NCBI GenBank assembly: GCA_025769875.1
Contig: JAGFNK010000422.1
Location: 1 to 45,826, forward strand
DNA: 45,826 nucleotides
Reading direction: 5' to 3'
DNA from: Russula earlei
Taxonomy: Eukaryota > Basidiomycota > Agaricomycetes > Russulales > Russulaceae
The position numbers and the translations under genes were made by a program. This document shows positions 11,231 to 22,977 of the stretch, piece by piece. Within the stretch, counting starts at the first letter, position 1; each line of letters begins with the position of its first letter. The notes under the pieces are model-generated. The model worked only from the letters and a program-made list of their open reading frames with translations, was not told the origin of the DNA and did not search any database.

Positions 11231-12060
11231 TGTTACGAACCAAGGCCAAGTCCTGGCCGAAGATTGTCCTATTTTACTCAAGAAGAACCTCTCTCACTTT
11301 GCATTGCCGACTCCCTTCCATTTTCTGGGCTATCCCCCCTGCGGTACAAGATATTGCTATTGCAAAGGACACTATAACACGACCAGGCACCAGTTTCCTA
11401 ATCGGGTAATCATCGCGTGGCAGCCACATGGCCACTCAGCCACCATGGACCCGAAACAGCGGCACAAACTCTTAGAAACTGTTGCATAAATCATCTGATG
11501 TCATCAAGGCTCCAATGACATCATGGCTGACTGAGCGACTCCACAGTGACCTCATAGGCTCACTAAGCGTTCCACAGTGACATCATAATGATGTCATCGC
11601 TCCACAATGATCAGTAATGCGCTCAGTAAGCCTGAAAGTTGACACAAGCAAGTTTATGCCTCTGTAGTCCTATTGGATGGTACCAAAGAGTCTAGAATAG
11701 TCCCAGTGCTTTGTAATCGACCCTGTATACTGTATATAAGCCCCAATGAAGCATGGCAGTCGTCAGACTGTCCATTTGTGATACTCTCATCTTCCTGGGT
11801 ACTCCCCTGCGACCGCTCAGTCTAAAGATTCCCCTCGCTTCCAAGGTACTCTTCAACGACCGCCTTGTTTAAAGTCCCCTCGCTACACTGGCCTCCAGCC
11901 TTCGCCTTTGTCTCTTGCAACACCTACCAGTCCCCATCTGGTACCTCCTCGTCGTTTGGCTCGTCCTCTTGTTCAACGCCGCCTTCGCCGCGTATCATCT
12001 GTTCCGACCCTTGCCCACCTGCTCCTGAGTCCACACGGATCAGCAGTACGTGTCTTGACA
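11231..12060 (+). repeat. right LTR-A (830 bp)
   Basis: It begins TGTTACGAACC, ends GTGTCTTGACA, and carries the TATA motif at about 11733. It aligns along its length with the left copy and the inverted solo copy, apart from a variable patch near 11820-11845. Confidence 0.94.
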
Positions 12061-12191
12061 GCGCGCGCGATATTGTGGACACCTCTACTCACCCCTTTTG
12101 CTTGTGTGAACAGGGTGACACCATAGAGGCTGGGTTTCCTCCTATAAGGAAGGGTCCTTCAAGGGCCCTCTCCGGGGAATGGTTCATGACA
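12061..12191 (+). repeat. LTR-B tail abutting the gypsy element
   Basis: Matches 2197-2327 of the complete LTR-B and ends in CATGACA. The gypsy element therefore joined, or was inserted into, an older LTR-B. The other half of this LTR is not found at the left edge of the gypsy element. Confidence 0.85.
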
Positions 12192-12446
12192 TTAAGTGCT
12201 TCCCTAGTAGCAATCTAAGTACTTTCCTAATCACGGAAGCGACGTATGTGGCAGTACAGGAACATCTGGGACAGAAGCAATGCTACTCATTGCTTCTTTA
12301 GTACATCTTCAGAAAGGTACGATCAATGCATTCCAAATGCAATATCAACAGACATAAACAATCAAGATCTGACGCACACATGATGGAAACAGTGCAGTCC
12401 ATAGTTCAGATGTTCTGGCATCTTCTGGACCCCAAACCACTCGGTA
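12192..12446. other. unassigned spacer between LTR-B pieces
   Basis: No ORF or repeat recognised; possibly internal or flanking sequence of an old LTR-B element. Confidence 0.3.
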
Positions 12447-12940
12447 ACAAGCACCTGATTCATTTACTGTTAGTTAGTTTAGGGCTGGTCATCTGAGGAC
12501 TTGTGGTTTATCCATAGAATGGAGTTGTCCATAAGGCACCTCATATAGTTCTATTAGGGTCCTTAGAGTCAACCCTAATACTTCTATCAAGGTCCTTAGT
12601 ATTGCCTTATAGTTCATTCTAAGGTTATTAGAGTTAGTCTAATAATGCATTCTAGGGCCTATAGTATCTTCATTAGTGTCTATTGTAGAGCACTTTGGGT
12701 CATCCTAAAGGGTCTTTAGGAAGCCTATAATACTGTCTTATATTGCTAGAAGGGTTGTCACCAAGTAGGGCTTGCTGTATGTCAATTGCGCCTAGAATCA
12801 CTTGTGCAACAATGCATGGGCAATATTGTGGACACCTCTACTCACCCCTTTTGTCCATGTGAACAGGGTGGCATCATAGAGGCTGGGTTTCCTCTAATAA
12901 GGGTCCTTCTAGGGCCCTCTCTGGGAAATGGTTCATGATA
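12447..12940 (+). repeat. old, CpG-depleted LTR-B copy (3' half)
   Basis: Aligns with about 1833-2327 from AAGCACCTGATTCATT to a CATGATA terminus (CATGACA in the intact copy). Nearly every CpG of the intact LTR-B is TpG, CpA or otherwise lost here, for example TCGCTCGCGC reads TCACTTGTGC. The 5' half is missing. Confidence 0.8.
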
Positions 12941-14394
12941 CATCTAGGGTTGAAAATGCTAATCAAACAGCAGAGATCATTGAGGCCATGCAGGCCACCA
13001 AATACAGTTTGGCAGCCACAATCAATGTAATTCAAGGTTCTGACATCTTACCTGATAAGGAAGTGATCACACCCAATCAGAAAACATGGACAGAGACAGC
13101 CAAGCATATGGGTGTCAAATGGGGCCCAAAACAACAGACCAGTCTCCCCAATCCACAGGGACTGACAGTGCAAAGCATCAGCATTGCTAAGGGAAAGCAC
13201 CACCATGTTCACAATGATCCATATGCCAGGGGCAAATGGTTGGGCAAGTGTGCCAAGCCTGATGCAACATCTGCTGCCATGAATGCACATGCCCTCAGGG
13301 AACCATCATCCCTCCCTCAGAACCCCCCTCCCTCTGATGCCACTGCCTCCCTTGCACCAGGTAGGTCCCTTTCAGACTCACACCACTGCCTATTCTAACA
13401 GCCTCAACTGCTGCTGTTCCCTACAATACAAAATGTTTTTTGTATCATTTTAATTTATTTGTCTAATAGCTAATAAATAAGTCATTGAATATGTGATTTG
13501 GTGTCATTTAAATGCATGAATGATGCACCAATTCTCTTGCCAACACAATCACCTTTTATGGTAATTCAACCCACCACAAAAAGTATGCAACTGTCAATTG
13601 GTATTCAACTGAGGTATGTTTGGGTCAACATTCATGCCTGCCATGTCTTCATCTTCATCTTCATCAGTGTCGGGTCTGTGATGCTTTGCGCCTATTAGTT
13701 TTAGGAGGCATGGAGTCCAAGTCATCCACTCATCTAAGGCGAGGATGCACAATGACAGTGGGAGCACTGGAAGAGCTGGCTCCGGGGGACCGCAGTGTGG
13801 TACTGGTCCAAATGGGTGATCTATGCGATGTGGTCGGAAGACTTGCATGGTCCGACGCGGGGGTGAGAGCCGAACCGGGGGCGAAGAGGTGTTGGGTGTG
13901 CGTCTCAATTTGGGGGTCTAGAGGATACTGGGAGATGAGGTTGGCGATGTAGGTGGAATCGGACGTTGACTGCTGGGAAAGTTCGGGGTGCCAGCCTTAC
14001 TGCTGTGCAGGATCAGGAGCAGAGTGCTGTCAGTGTGATGGGGTGGGTGATTGTCAAGAGGGAAAGTAATTAAATGGAGGGGCATCAGAGGTAGTGGGGA
14101 GTGGGTGTTGGGGGACAAGTGATATTGATTTCGTGTGGTTGGTTGGGTTCGACGGGGATGACGATGATCAGCTGTGGAGGGCTGGGGAGGGTGAGTAACC
14201 TGGTCAAGGCCCGGCTCAATGCTGTCAAGCCCTAGCTGCTGAGCCCTGTGAGGATATTATAGTATGACGTGTGATTGGATCATATTCTGTTTTGAGACAC
14301 CACATAGTAGAGATGAAAGCAATGAGCATTGTGAGAAGTTACAGGCACAAGAAAAATACACAATGGTATCAGAAGCGAAAATGCCCTTCCCATT
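12941..14394. other. gene-poor tract with one open frame of unknown origin
   Basis: A plus-strand frame of 156 codons (12928-13398) starts in the LTR-B tail. It is almost free of CpG and has no recognised domain, so it is probably a decayed transposon remnant. From about 13640 CpG content returns to host level; there is a short CTTCAT repeat near 13645 and only short low-complexity frames. Nothing else can be supported up to the eIF3l stop codon. Confidence 0.35.
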
Positions 14395-16769
14395 CTATGT
14401 CTCAGCCGTGGCCCAGGCAACTTTCTTTGGAGCTGGCGCGGGTTCTGCCTCCGACGCTGCGGTTTGAGGCGCTTGGGGTAGAGGGCCATTCTTGATCCCG
14501 TCGAGCACGCGCTGAGCATGCTCCGTATTCCGTATGAACCAGCCCGCGAAGCGGCGGCCAACCGTAACCTCGGAGATGTGGACCATGTTCTTGTCAAAAA
14601 AGGCGATCATAAGCCTCGAGTATGCGGGCGGGTGGGCGGCGCAACGTGACAGACGACGTACCTCGTTGATGATAAAGTCCATGTCGCTCGTAGAGATCAT
14701 CTGACCATCCAGCAGGTTCTGCTCGTTGCCTACACGGCTGACTGACCGGCTGGCGGCCTTGACAGCCATCATCTGTTGCACCATCTCTTCTTCGTCCGCG
14801 TCAAGGAAGCCCGCAAGCTTAGCGGCGTCGAGCGAAGTGTACAGCTTGAGGAAGCTGCGCAGCGTCGGAACGGCCGCCTGTGCGCGTACGTCGGCCAGGA
14901 AGAGCGCGAGGTGGCGTTGGGCGGGCTCCGATGGTGGGTCTTCCGCGTATGCCGCAAGCTGTTCCTGGTCATCGTACGGTGGCGGATTGGCGGAAATGAA
15001 TTTCGGGCACGCGTAGAGGAAGAGCTCTTCGAAAGCAGGAAGACCCTCATCACTAAAGGTGCGAGAAGAGGCATATATTTCAGAAATGATGAAAACGCGA
15101 GAAAAGCCAAGCACGCACCCCCGGGACAACTTGGCAAATTGGTCACCATATCGATCCTTGACGATGTTGAGAATATTATCGTCCAACCGGCTCGGAGACA
15201 GAGCGTTGCAGATGGCGAATAATGCGTACATACGGTCGGCGGTCTTGTTGATCTAATCAGAGAGATTTAGTTGCTGTATCGACATTGGTTGTGTCAGCGG
15301 CAGACCTGGTCGTACTGGTAACTTCTGGTGTGATATTGTCGCATTCGAAGAATGAAGTTTAGTATTTGCACAAAGACGCGGATAGCGTCTGGGTAGCGGC
15401 GCAGCATGATATAACAGAATCCCACATAGTAATACGTTGCGACATGACAGGCGGTAACGCGAGTGAAGGGATTCTATGAATAGAAAGACGATATGAGCGC
15501 CAGGTCCCAGCAGCGAGAGCCGTGATGAGAGGATCCACCCACTTTTTGGTTGAGCTCAACGTTCTCCACAACTTTGAGAGCAAGGGTAAAATCGCCAAGC
15601 AATACGTGTACGCGCAAGAGCCCGATGAGACTGAAATAGCCTAGCATATGATAGAGAGGCAACGAGCCATAATCGCCCACGATTTCCCTGTGACGGTGGA
15701 TCAACATGCGGAGGCGTTTTTGTAATATCCGACTCACGCGATCTCAGCTTCAGACCTCCCTTGCTGCTTAGCGACAATGAACTCGTTGATCTTAGATTTT
15801 TGGATGAGAGAATAGAGCACATTGAGGACGCTGTACGCGCTCCAAACCTGCGTGTTGGTTAAGCAGCAGCCTCTGAGCGGGGAGGATCCATGCCACGTGC
15901 CTGGCTACCGTCGGCTAACATCACCAATTCCTCCTCAGTCTTGGTCTTTACTCTTGCGCGCCAGACATAGAAGGATTGAAATTGATAGATAAACTCGTCG
16001 ACGATATCCCATAACCATTGCTCCGGGAGCTGAAGTGGTACGGGACCTTCCTCCGAGTCTGCGAGGCCGTTATAGGACTGATAGCGGTGACAAAACGGAA
16101 CACGCACTTAAGAGATAGTTAAAAAGTTCGCAGCTATTCTCGTAGGAGTGGAAGCGATCGTCGATGTCTGGTTGTAATCGAGAGTACACATGTCGGTAGT
16201 ATAGCTCGCGGTAAAGTATGAGGAATAGCTGGTCTGCATGTAGCTGTAAACACGATAGAACGCCATCAGGGGATAGGCGCGAAACGCACCGTCGTTGACG
16301 AGTGGGGCTATGACCTCTGCTTCGGGCCACTCAGTCTTTGCATAGTACTTTTCAGTGAGTCGGTTCCAGCCGCTGTCGTAAGCGACCGTTATCTCTGCGA
16401 GGTTGTTTTCCAAAACGGCTTGATGGAAGTGAACGATAAACTTGAAAAAGGAGGGATCAGGTGGTGAGATTCGCTTTTTATCTCGGTGATACGCACCCGC
16501 TTGACCGCGTCCGGAATCTGCGCGAACGCTGCTTGTTGCGCCATCTGGTGCTGCACAGCGACAAGGGTGGCTTCATCGATTCTTGGCTGGGCTGCGGTGC
16601 GCAAGGAAAGGAAGGATCAGATTCAGGTTTAGGACAATCATGGAGCGTATTCCGCACCATCGTTGTACAAGCCATTTTGGCCATAATTTCCGATGGCGAG
16701 ATTGACATCGACCTGGAGATCCTCGTCGATCTCTTCAGTTGCCCAAAGACTTACTCGAGGTTGTGACAT
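14395..16769 (-). CDS. eukaryotic translation initiation factor 3 subunit L
   Basis: eIF3l is a cytosolic PCI-domain subunit of the eIF3 complex that loads mRNA on the 40S ribosome. Eleven exons keep frame: 16769-16658, 16591-16497, 16440-16290, 16233-16108, 16058-15901, 15847-15738, 15687-15543, 15473-15306, 15252-15119, 15052-14662, 14589-14395, giving 594 residues. Family landmarks are the [20 protein letters not shown] region, [39 protein letters not shown], the [15 protein letters not shown] block, [12 protein letters not shown], and a C-terminal PCI region ending [15 protein letters not shown]. The tail is Ala/Pro-rich. Introns are 49-72 bp; the one at 15848-15900 appears to start with GC. 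The start ATG at 16769 is the first in frame and gives an acidic N-terminus with a Tyr-rich segment as in fungal relatives. Confidence 0.93.
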
Positions 16770-18174
16770 ATTCGTTGAATTGAAGACCCACGTCCCTCTG
16801 CCTGCGGAAAGATTTTCTCAACCGGGCCGCGGTATCCGATCAACGACTCCCTCCATCACTCGGCGAGGTGTGGATTTCCCATTGCAAAGCCGGGGAAGTG
16901 AGGACGATAGCGACCCCTGCAACTACCAACCAAATGCCACACCAGGCGAAGTTTTGGAGCCCCCCATGTAGTTCTCCACCAACCAATAACAGACACGAAT
17001 TCTTACCCTAGAAGCCCTCTCATAAGAAGAGCCTCAGTGTTCCAGCACGAATCATGCCTTTTTTTGCCCCAATCCTTGGTTCTCAGAGACCAACCGACCC
17101 GAAAGTCCTCCTTCCATTCACCATACTGTAGGTGATCGGGAACTTGGCAGTTGATCACCATCTCCGTGATTTCAATTTTCCCTGTAATCTGCTCAAACAA
17201 CTCCATTCAAAACTTTGTAGTATACTATTGAGTGCCATTAATGTCATTAAGAAAACTGGAGGTCCATCGAGCGAGTAATATTTCAGCTGGGGGTGCCGAG
17301 ATGGTGATCCACTGACTGCCGAGTTCCCGATCACCTACAGTATCCTCACGCGTGCGCCCACAAAGGCCCCTGCCTTTCATCCAACGACCTGACACCACAC
17401 ATTACATATTAGTCCCGGACGACCCAAGATACCTCGAAAAGGGCCCAATCGTTTACTCCAAATCAGAGGCGGCCCACTTCATTCATCTGGGTTCTGGGAT
17501 GCAAGAGAAGTCTCCAAGGCCGCCCCCCCTCCGAGCGTGAAACTCGCACAGGGTGGCTACATGTCATCAACACGAGGCTGACCGATGATAAGATAACTGT
17601 GTTAGTAACTAAACGAGATAACGACTTTCGCAATCCAGACGACACCTCCTTAGAAAAACAATGACCTTCATATCCGTGAGGTTTCAGTGGAGGAGGGTAC
17701 CTAGCCTGAGTCCCACATGAGCCCCGACGGGGTCGCGTGTAAATGCATTCTCCTTCACCCGGTCCATACACCGGCTTCAGCGTGCTAGATAGGGCTGATT
17801 CATTTTCTCCTGCTATCCAATGACTAGTTTCTCAATAACTAGTACTACCAATTACGGGAATAAACGCTTTCTAAAACAAAAACATCACAATCGTCACTTC
17901 ATCACTGACTTCAGTTGACTTTGAAGTTTGGACATCGATTTGAAGTACAGTGTCTCCCTCAAAATCCCTCCCCTCTCATGCTATCACAGAGCCTACGTAT
18001 TTCCATACCAGTCATACCGAACTGACACTTGTCCGAGTCTCCCCAACCCAACTTGGCTAGCCGGTCTCGACCTAACAGTGCATAGTCGCGAGATTGGGTT
18101 CTAGTCTATGCCAGTGAAAGCAGTGAGTGGGAGGGGACGGTCATGGACTAGCCGCACAAGTCGATGATCCACTG
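16770..18174. other. intergenic region upstream of eIF3l
   Basis: Only short frames occur on both strands and none resembles a known protein. The first few hundred bases should contain the eIF3l promoter; no clear TATA box was found. Confidence 0.3.
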
Positions 18175-18503
18175 TCAGAAGCGGTTCTTCGGCGAACACG
18201 CCTGAATGATTTCGTACATTGCTACTAGGAGCTCCCATACATATCTGCCGACGGTGACGGTCAGCACAATGACGACCGCAATGATAAGATGCCCATGAGA
18301 AATGTCTAGGAGTGCGCTTCGCTTACAAGCTGTGGGTTAGACAAGTTGAAAGTCACCGTTACGTGGACGAGAGATCATCTGTATGCACGTATCAAGAAAG
18401 CCCTAAATGCAACCATGGACGACGCAAGCTGCCACACAGAATCATTACCTGGTTGAGCATTGTCCATGTCCGCATTCCGCATGTGCGTTGGGACAGCATC
18501 CAT
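18175..18503 (-). CDS. predicted small single-pass membrane protein (69 aa)
   Basis: Two exons join in frame: 18503-18449 and 18329-18175, with a 119-bp GT-AG intron (GTAATG donor, CCCACAG acceptor). The predicted product has a hydrophilic ~30-residue start, one strong hydrophobic helix (HLIIAVVIVLTVTVG), then amphipathic and aromatic residues and a short basic C-end. I know no family. A longer upstream reading (18516-18869) lies in the same frame behind one stop, so the true start could be further upstream through another intron. The call rests on the splice signals and the membrane helix only. Confidence 0.4.
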
Positions 18504-19150
18504 GTACTCGTTAATTCAAGCGCTGTCTTCGAGGTCTCCGGTTCGTGAATCCACCTGGATAGAAATGCGAACGTACGAAGAGATAGGGAGAATGTGAGAC
18601 TCATGATGAAAATCTTGGAGGAGGGGCGTGAATATGGGAGTTAGGGAACATCTGGTTTTTATACTTGAGCATGAAATGGGGGAGATATGAAACAAAGGTG
18701 TAGCGCTTTGTTCATTCAGGGCAAGGGGTAAGCGTCGAGGCCACAGAGCGAATGACCTTGGGGGTAATGCTGCAACATCTGCCCACACAATCTTGAACGC
18801 GACCTTCGCAAGACAAACATCGGATACAAAAATATGCGATTCTCTACGGTTGGAAAGGCTATTCGACACTGATCATCATGTATTTCACACCCGGCAGGTG
18901 CAAATGGAGATACACGTGATCAACTGAACTGTAATACAACACGATTGGCGCGGCGCGAGGTAGAAAGACGAGGATGACAACGACAAGCCGTGCCGATGGT
19001 CGCGGCTCGCCACTCGCCAGGTCCGGGCGCCGCTTTGTAGTTGTCTCGCGCCCGGCCGGAGTTCGCGGCGGAGTGGCGTCGGGCGGAGCGGCAGGACTCG
19101 GGCTCGAGGCCACGTACTCCCCAGCTGACAAGCAACTCTCGACCACGACC
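18504..19150. other. intergenic region before the SPT small-subunit gene
   Basis: Contains several overlapping short frames in GC-rich sequence (18890-19140) and no recognisable product. It is the likely 5' region of the gene starting at 19151. Confidence 0.3.
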
Positions 19151-19576
19151 ATGGCCACAAAACAGACCAACGACGAGAGCGGCGCGGCCCTGCTCAATGC
19201 AGACCTGAGTTTGGACTACAAGCCTCCTCGCTCCGCCTCTCGGCATTTCTTTTGGAGGTGGCGGATGTGGTTCGAGACGACCTTTGCGCTGTCGATGTTT
19301 GAGGGCTGGGAGAAAATTTTCGTCTGTGCGTTTCCCCCCATTGTCAGAAGAGGTTACCCTCAGAATTTGACGTGTATAGTGACTTTAATGGCCATCTTTT
19401 GGGGCTTGGTCATTACGGGCATCTATCGATACCTCCCGTATCACCTCCAGTTTCTTTACCGGCGCGCGGTTTACTATGTGTCTGGAACCGAGCAAAATGA
19501 CTGGTCGTCTGCGAGAGCGGTCGGAGGGGCGGTGCTATCAAGCAAGGCTACACATATCCTCACAGCAGAGTTGTAA
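19151..19576 (+). CDS. serine palmitoyltransferase small-subunit-like protein
   Basis: Exons 19151-19321 and 19364-19576 give 127 residues. The core matches the ssSPT pattern: an aromatic/basic lead (FFWRWRMWFETTF), then SMFEGWEKIF, a hydrophobic helix (LMAIFWGLVITGI) and YRYLPYHLQFLYRRAVYY. These ER proteins activate the SPTLC1/2-type enzyme that condenses serine with an acyl-CoA at the first step of sphingolipid synthesis. The 42-bp intron is short and its length is a multiple of three without a stop, so retention would still be open; splicing gives the better family match at the start of the helix. An upstream in-frame ATG at 18974 would add a low-complexity leader and is less likely. Confidence 0.75.
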   Translation: MATKQTNDESGAALLNADLSLDYKPPRSASRHFFWRWRMWFETTFALSMFEGWEKIFVCAFPPIVRRGYPQNLTCIVTLMAIFWGLVITGIYRYLPYHLQFLYRRAVYYVSGTEQNDWSSARAVGGAVLSSKATHILTAEL

Positions 19577-21676
19577 ACCATATGCTGGAGCTTTGCGGTG
19601 AGAACATCTGATGTTTTGCGTGTGATGCGGACTGACCATCGTGGCTAGTTCCTAGACTAGATGTTATAAGCCAGCTCATAGACTTGTTTTGCTACGCCAC
19701 GATTCCAGAGGGCCCTTCCCCTGTCCAGCTTCTCTGTATAGATGATCGAAATAGTATTCCTGATATGATCGTTGACGAGTGAAAGAATACCATCCGATGG
19801 AACACCAGAATCGTGAATGTTGCGATACACCCACCTCACTACTGCATGGCAGCAAGCCCCCGACTTCTGGTCGATTCTACCTCGCATCGATGGGGGTTTT
19901 TTTTATGTGCTCGACCTTGGGGCCAGCGTGGGTGTGCTCGCAGTCATGCTAGTCACGCTTTCTCGTTATGTCCGGAAAGCTGGCGACGTCAAGCACCACA
20001 CAGGTGGTTGATCGAAATGTTAATTAAACCTCACTGCAGAGGGTCGGATCGAGCCTCGATAAAGGCGAAGGAGAAGCCAGGCACGGACCAGCGCGTCTCT
20101 CGGCAGGCGCAGGGTAATCGGGAGAGTAAGCAAGGTTTCTCCCATGTATACTGTACGTGATTCGCAAGGGTGATGCCATCCAGCATGTACGACCCCCGTT
20201 GTTAGAGCAACTTGCGAGCGCCGAGGGTGCTTTTGTTCAGATGAATTTGGCTTCTAAGGATTTGTGTGTTTCGGAGTTTCCTGCGCAGCATCCCGTGTAC
20301 AAATAACTGCTATCCCCACTTCCATCGCGTAAAATTTCTATCGATGTCGATTTCGGACGCCCATAGCCGTGTGGAGGACAACGATAATGTACCGTACTAG
20401 TAGAACGAAGAGTGATAGAGAAAAGTTCGTGTGAGGAGCGAGTTCGTATTGCTTAAGTGTGGATCAATCTCGTCGACTGATAGAACTGACAGATACGAGA
20501 CACGCCAAAAGGCCGACAAGAACGCGGGAGGGCGAGGTATCGTCCGAGTCGGAGCAGCACGATCTCAACCTTTGAAGTATTGTTGTTCCTCAAATTGTGC
20601 ATATTTGGCCACCGCGGCTCCTCCTATTCTAACCCTACGACCAATATATCACAAAGACTACCCACCCAGAGTATTTGAATGGGTATTCTCGTCTTGCCAG
20701 AACAACCACAGAGTAACCGGATCAACCGGATGACACAGAGTGGAGAGGCTCGAGAAATGGGGCGTGGTGAACACCAACACCTTGAAGGGGTTATCAGACA
20801 GCATGTTTCGGAACACGCCCAGTTATCGCGTTGCCACTAGAGTTGGAGCATGGGCGTTCAGGAAGACTGTCGTTCGCGTTCATCACGAGAAGAAGAGGAA
20901 AACGGTCTAGTTTAGGGTTCCCGTGATCGTCCTATCATTGGTCAAGGGTATTCCGACCAGGCTGCAGGTCCTGACACTCCCGAATGGTAAGAAGGTGCGG
21001 TGGTAACGGTCTGGGCGAGCCAAATCCACACTGTTCGACCACGGTTGACATGGCTAAAAGGGGCCGCCGCAGCAGACGCAGCAGGCGGCGACGAGGCACT
21101 GTTGAAGGTGCATGCCTACACGCGAGGGGAGTAAGACACACAAGGATGGAATTAGGGAAGGTGTTATATGAAAAGCTGTGCTGTAATGGTGTGCGGAAAG
21201 ATCTCATCAGAAGAACAGTCTCAGACCGTAGCGGAAAGGGCAACCACACTGATTTCATTTCCATCCCGAAGACATGGCGTGTTGGCAGAGATAAAGACGG
21301 GGTCTTGTCGTGAAGATTTTCGAGTAGGCCAACTCCAGCAGCGTAGGCCAGCCAAAGGCTTGCAGGGTGAGAGCAACGCCAAGTCAATCATCAAATGGCA
21401 AAGAGGACGTGATGATTGGATCTGACAAAGGGCCTGTCAAATTTGGCAATTCAATTGCACCCACCCTCCTCCCTTCTTGAGTCGCGCTCCAGCAAGATTA
21501 AAACATGTCCAACCAAAGGTCTCGTGAGCTTGGACATCCTGTCACATATCGTCGTGCTCTTTCTCTTCACTCCCCCAGTAGAATCATAAAGGCTACGACA
21601 TGTCTTTCAGTTTTCAGCGCAGTCCTTCCCAACTCACCTCGTACACTTGTCTGCCGCTCTCTGGACCGCTCGTACA
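19577..21676. other. gene-poor interval
   Basis: Two minus-strand frames are the longest of note: 19887-19657 (76 codons, plausible composition, possibly a last exon) and 21387-20935 (150 codons, no recognised domain). Neither has convincing splice partners. No RNA gene or repeat was seen. Confidence 0.3.
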
Positions 21677-22977
21677 ATGTCCCAGACAGACCGCAAGAGC
21701 GTCGTTGTCGTCGGTGGTGGCGCAGCCGGCGCGACCATTACTCGCATCCTTTCTTCCAAGATCAATCCCTGTACCACGACGCTTACCCTCGTGACTGCGC
21801 GCCCCTTCGCCATCCACTTCCCTGCGGCCGCTCGGCTGACCACCACCGCAGAGGGTAAACTCGAGGACAGCGTATTAATACCCTACGACAACCTTCTCGT
21901 CAACGGCAACGGAAAAATAAAAATTGGACGCGTCACCGCCATCGAGCAGAGCAAGGAAGGCGGCTCGGACTGCGTGGTGCTGTCCACGGACGAACGCATT
22001 GCCTACGACTTGCTCGTCCTAGCTCCGGGCTCAGAGTCCAAGGGTCCCCTTGCTTTCCCCGATGACCGTGTTGGCGTTCTCGAGCTCATCGCCACCTGGC
22101 GTCGCAAGTTTGAGGACGCCAAAGGCGTCATCCTCGTCGGCGGCAGCGCTCGTGGCTGTGGTACGGCATTTGGTCCAAACGTTGGACTGACGATTCATGT
22201 TGTCCTGCTCAGAGTATGCAGGCGAGATCAAAGACACGTTCCCTGACAAAAAGGTTACTATCGTCCACAAAGACGGTCAGTTACTCAACGCTGTCTACCC
22301 GGACAAATACCGCAAGCGACTCGAGAAGGATCTTACGTCCCGTGGCATCGACATCGTCTTCAATGACTATGTCGACGATTTTGACTCCACGCCCACCGTG
22401 ACTCGTAGCGGTCGCGAGCTCGAAGGTGACCTCGTCGTACGTTCCTGCGCTCTTCTCCGTGAATTTGGTTGTTTGACACCGTCGCAATGGCCAATGTAGG
22501 TTCCAACGTTTGGCAGCCGCCCCGCAACGGATTTTGTCAAGTCACTCGGCTCGGATGTACTCAATCAGCGCGGACAGATCAAGATTGCGAAAACTTTCCA
22601 GCTGCAGTCGCATCCCAACATTTACGCCATCGGCGACGTCACAGACTGGTCTGAGCAGAAGCAGGCTGCCAAAACGGCGAAGCATGCTCAAATCGCCGCC
22701 GCGAACATTCTCACCCAGCTCGATGGTGGTGTTCCAGTCAAGAACTACTCGGGCCAACCCGAGATCATCGTCATCTCCAATGGGAAGGTTCGTTGGCCAT
22801 CGCACACTTCAATCCACACACCCTCTTTCTGACGATTCTTGCCCCTCGCAGAAGCAGGGCATTGGGTATATTGGGGTGCTCTGGGGCCTCGTGCTGGGCA
22901 ACTGGTTCTCCAGCTCTGTAAAGGGCAGAGGACTCATGATCACCACAACGCGTAAGAGTTATGGCCTTGCCAACTAA
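21677..22977 (+). CDS. FSP1/AIFM2-like NAD(P)H:quinone oxidoreductase
   Basis: Exons 21677-22160, 22213-22436, 22500-22787 and 22852-22977 give 373 residues, about the length of AIFM2/FSP1. N-terminal FAD fold with VVVVGGGAAGATI; middle ATG-type motif LLVLAPGS; second dinucleotide fold VILVGGSARGCEYAGEIKD for NAD(P)H; C-terminal flavin motif IYAIGDVTDWSEQKQ. Such type-II enzymes reduce ubiquinone or other quinones with NAD(P)H. The start MSQTD lacks the myristoylated Gly-2 of vertebrate FSP1, so membrane attachment must differ. The C-end has a hydrophobic patch (GVLWGLVLGNWF). Introns are 52-64 bp. Confidence 0.88.

Larger units (their letters stand above)
581..12060 (+). mobile_element. Ty3/gypsy chromovirus-type LTR retrotransposon, nested and degenerate
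   Basis: Two LTR-A copies in direct orientation (581-2377, interrupted, and 11231-12060) bracket gag with a CCHC knuckle, protease, reverse transcriptase, RNase H, integrase and a chromodomain, in Ty3/gypsy order. A purine tract lies just before the right LTR. I could not match a tRNA primer site after 2377. The element carries two later LTR insertions and frame breaks in the pre-gag region, gag, and before and after the chromodomain, so this copy should not make a full polyprotein. The flanks do not form a target duplication: 576-580 is CCCAA and 12061-12065 is GCGCG. Confidence 0.93.

Noticed and set aside
12061..12940. A TRIM-like miniature element from LTR-B tail to the decayed LTR-B
   Set aside because: The two pieces differ greatly in age and neither is a complete LTR.
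13594..13952. Overlapping frames on both strands as genes
   Set aside because: Low-complexity sequence, no splice context and no recognisable domain.
22031..22270. Minus-strand frames inside the FSP1-like gene
   Set aside because: Shadows of well-supported plus-strand exons.
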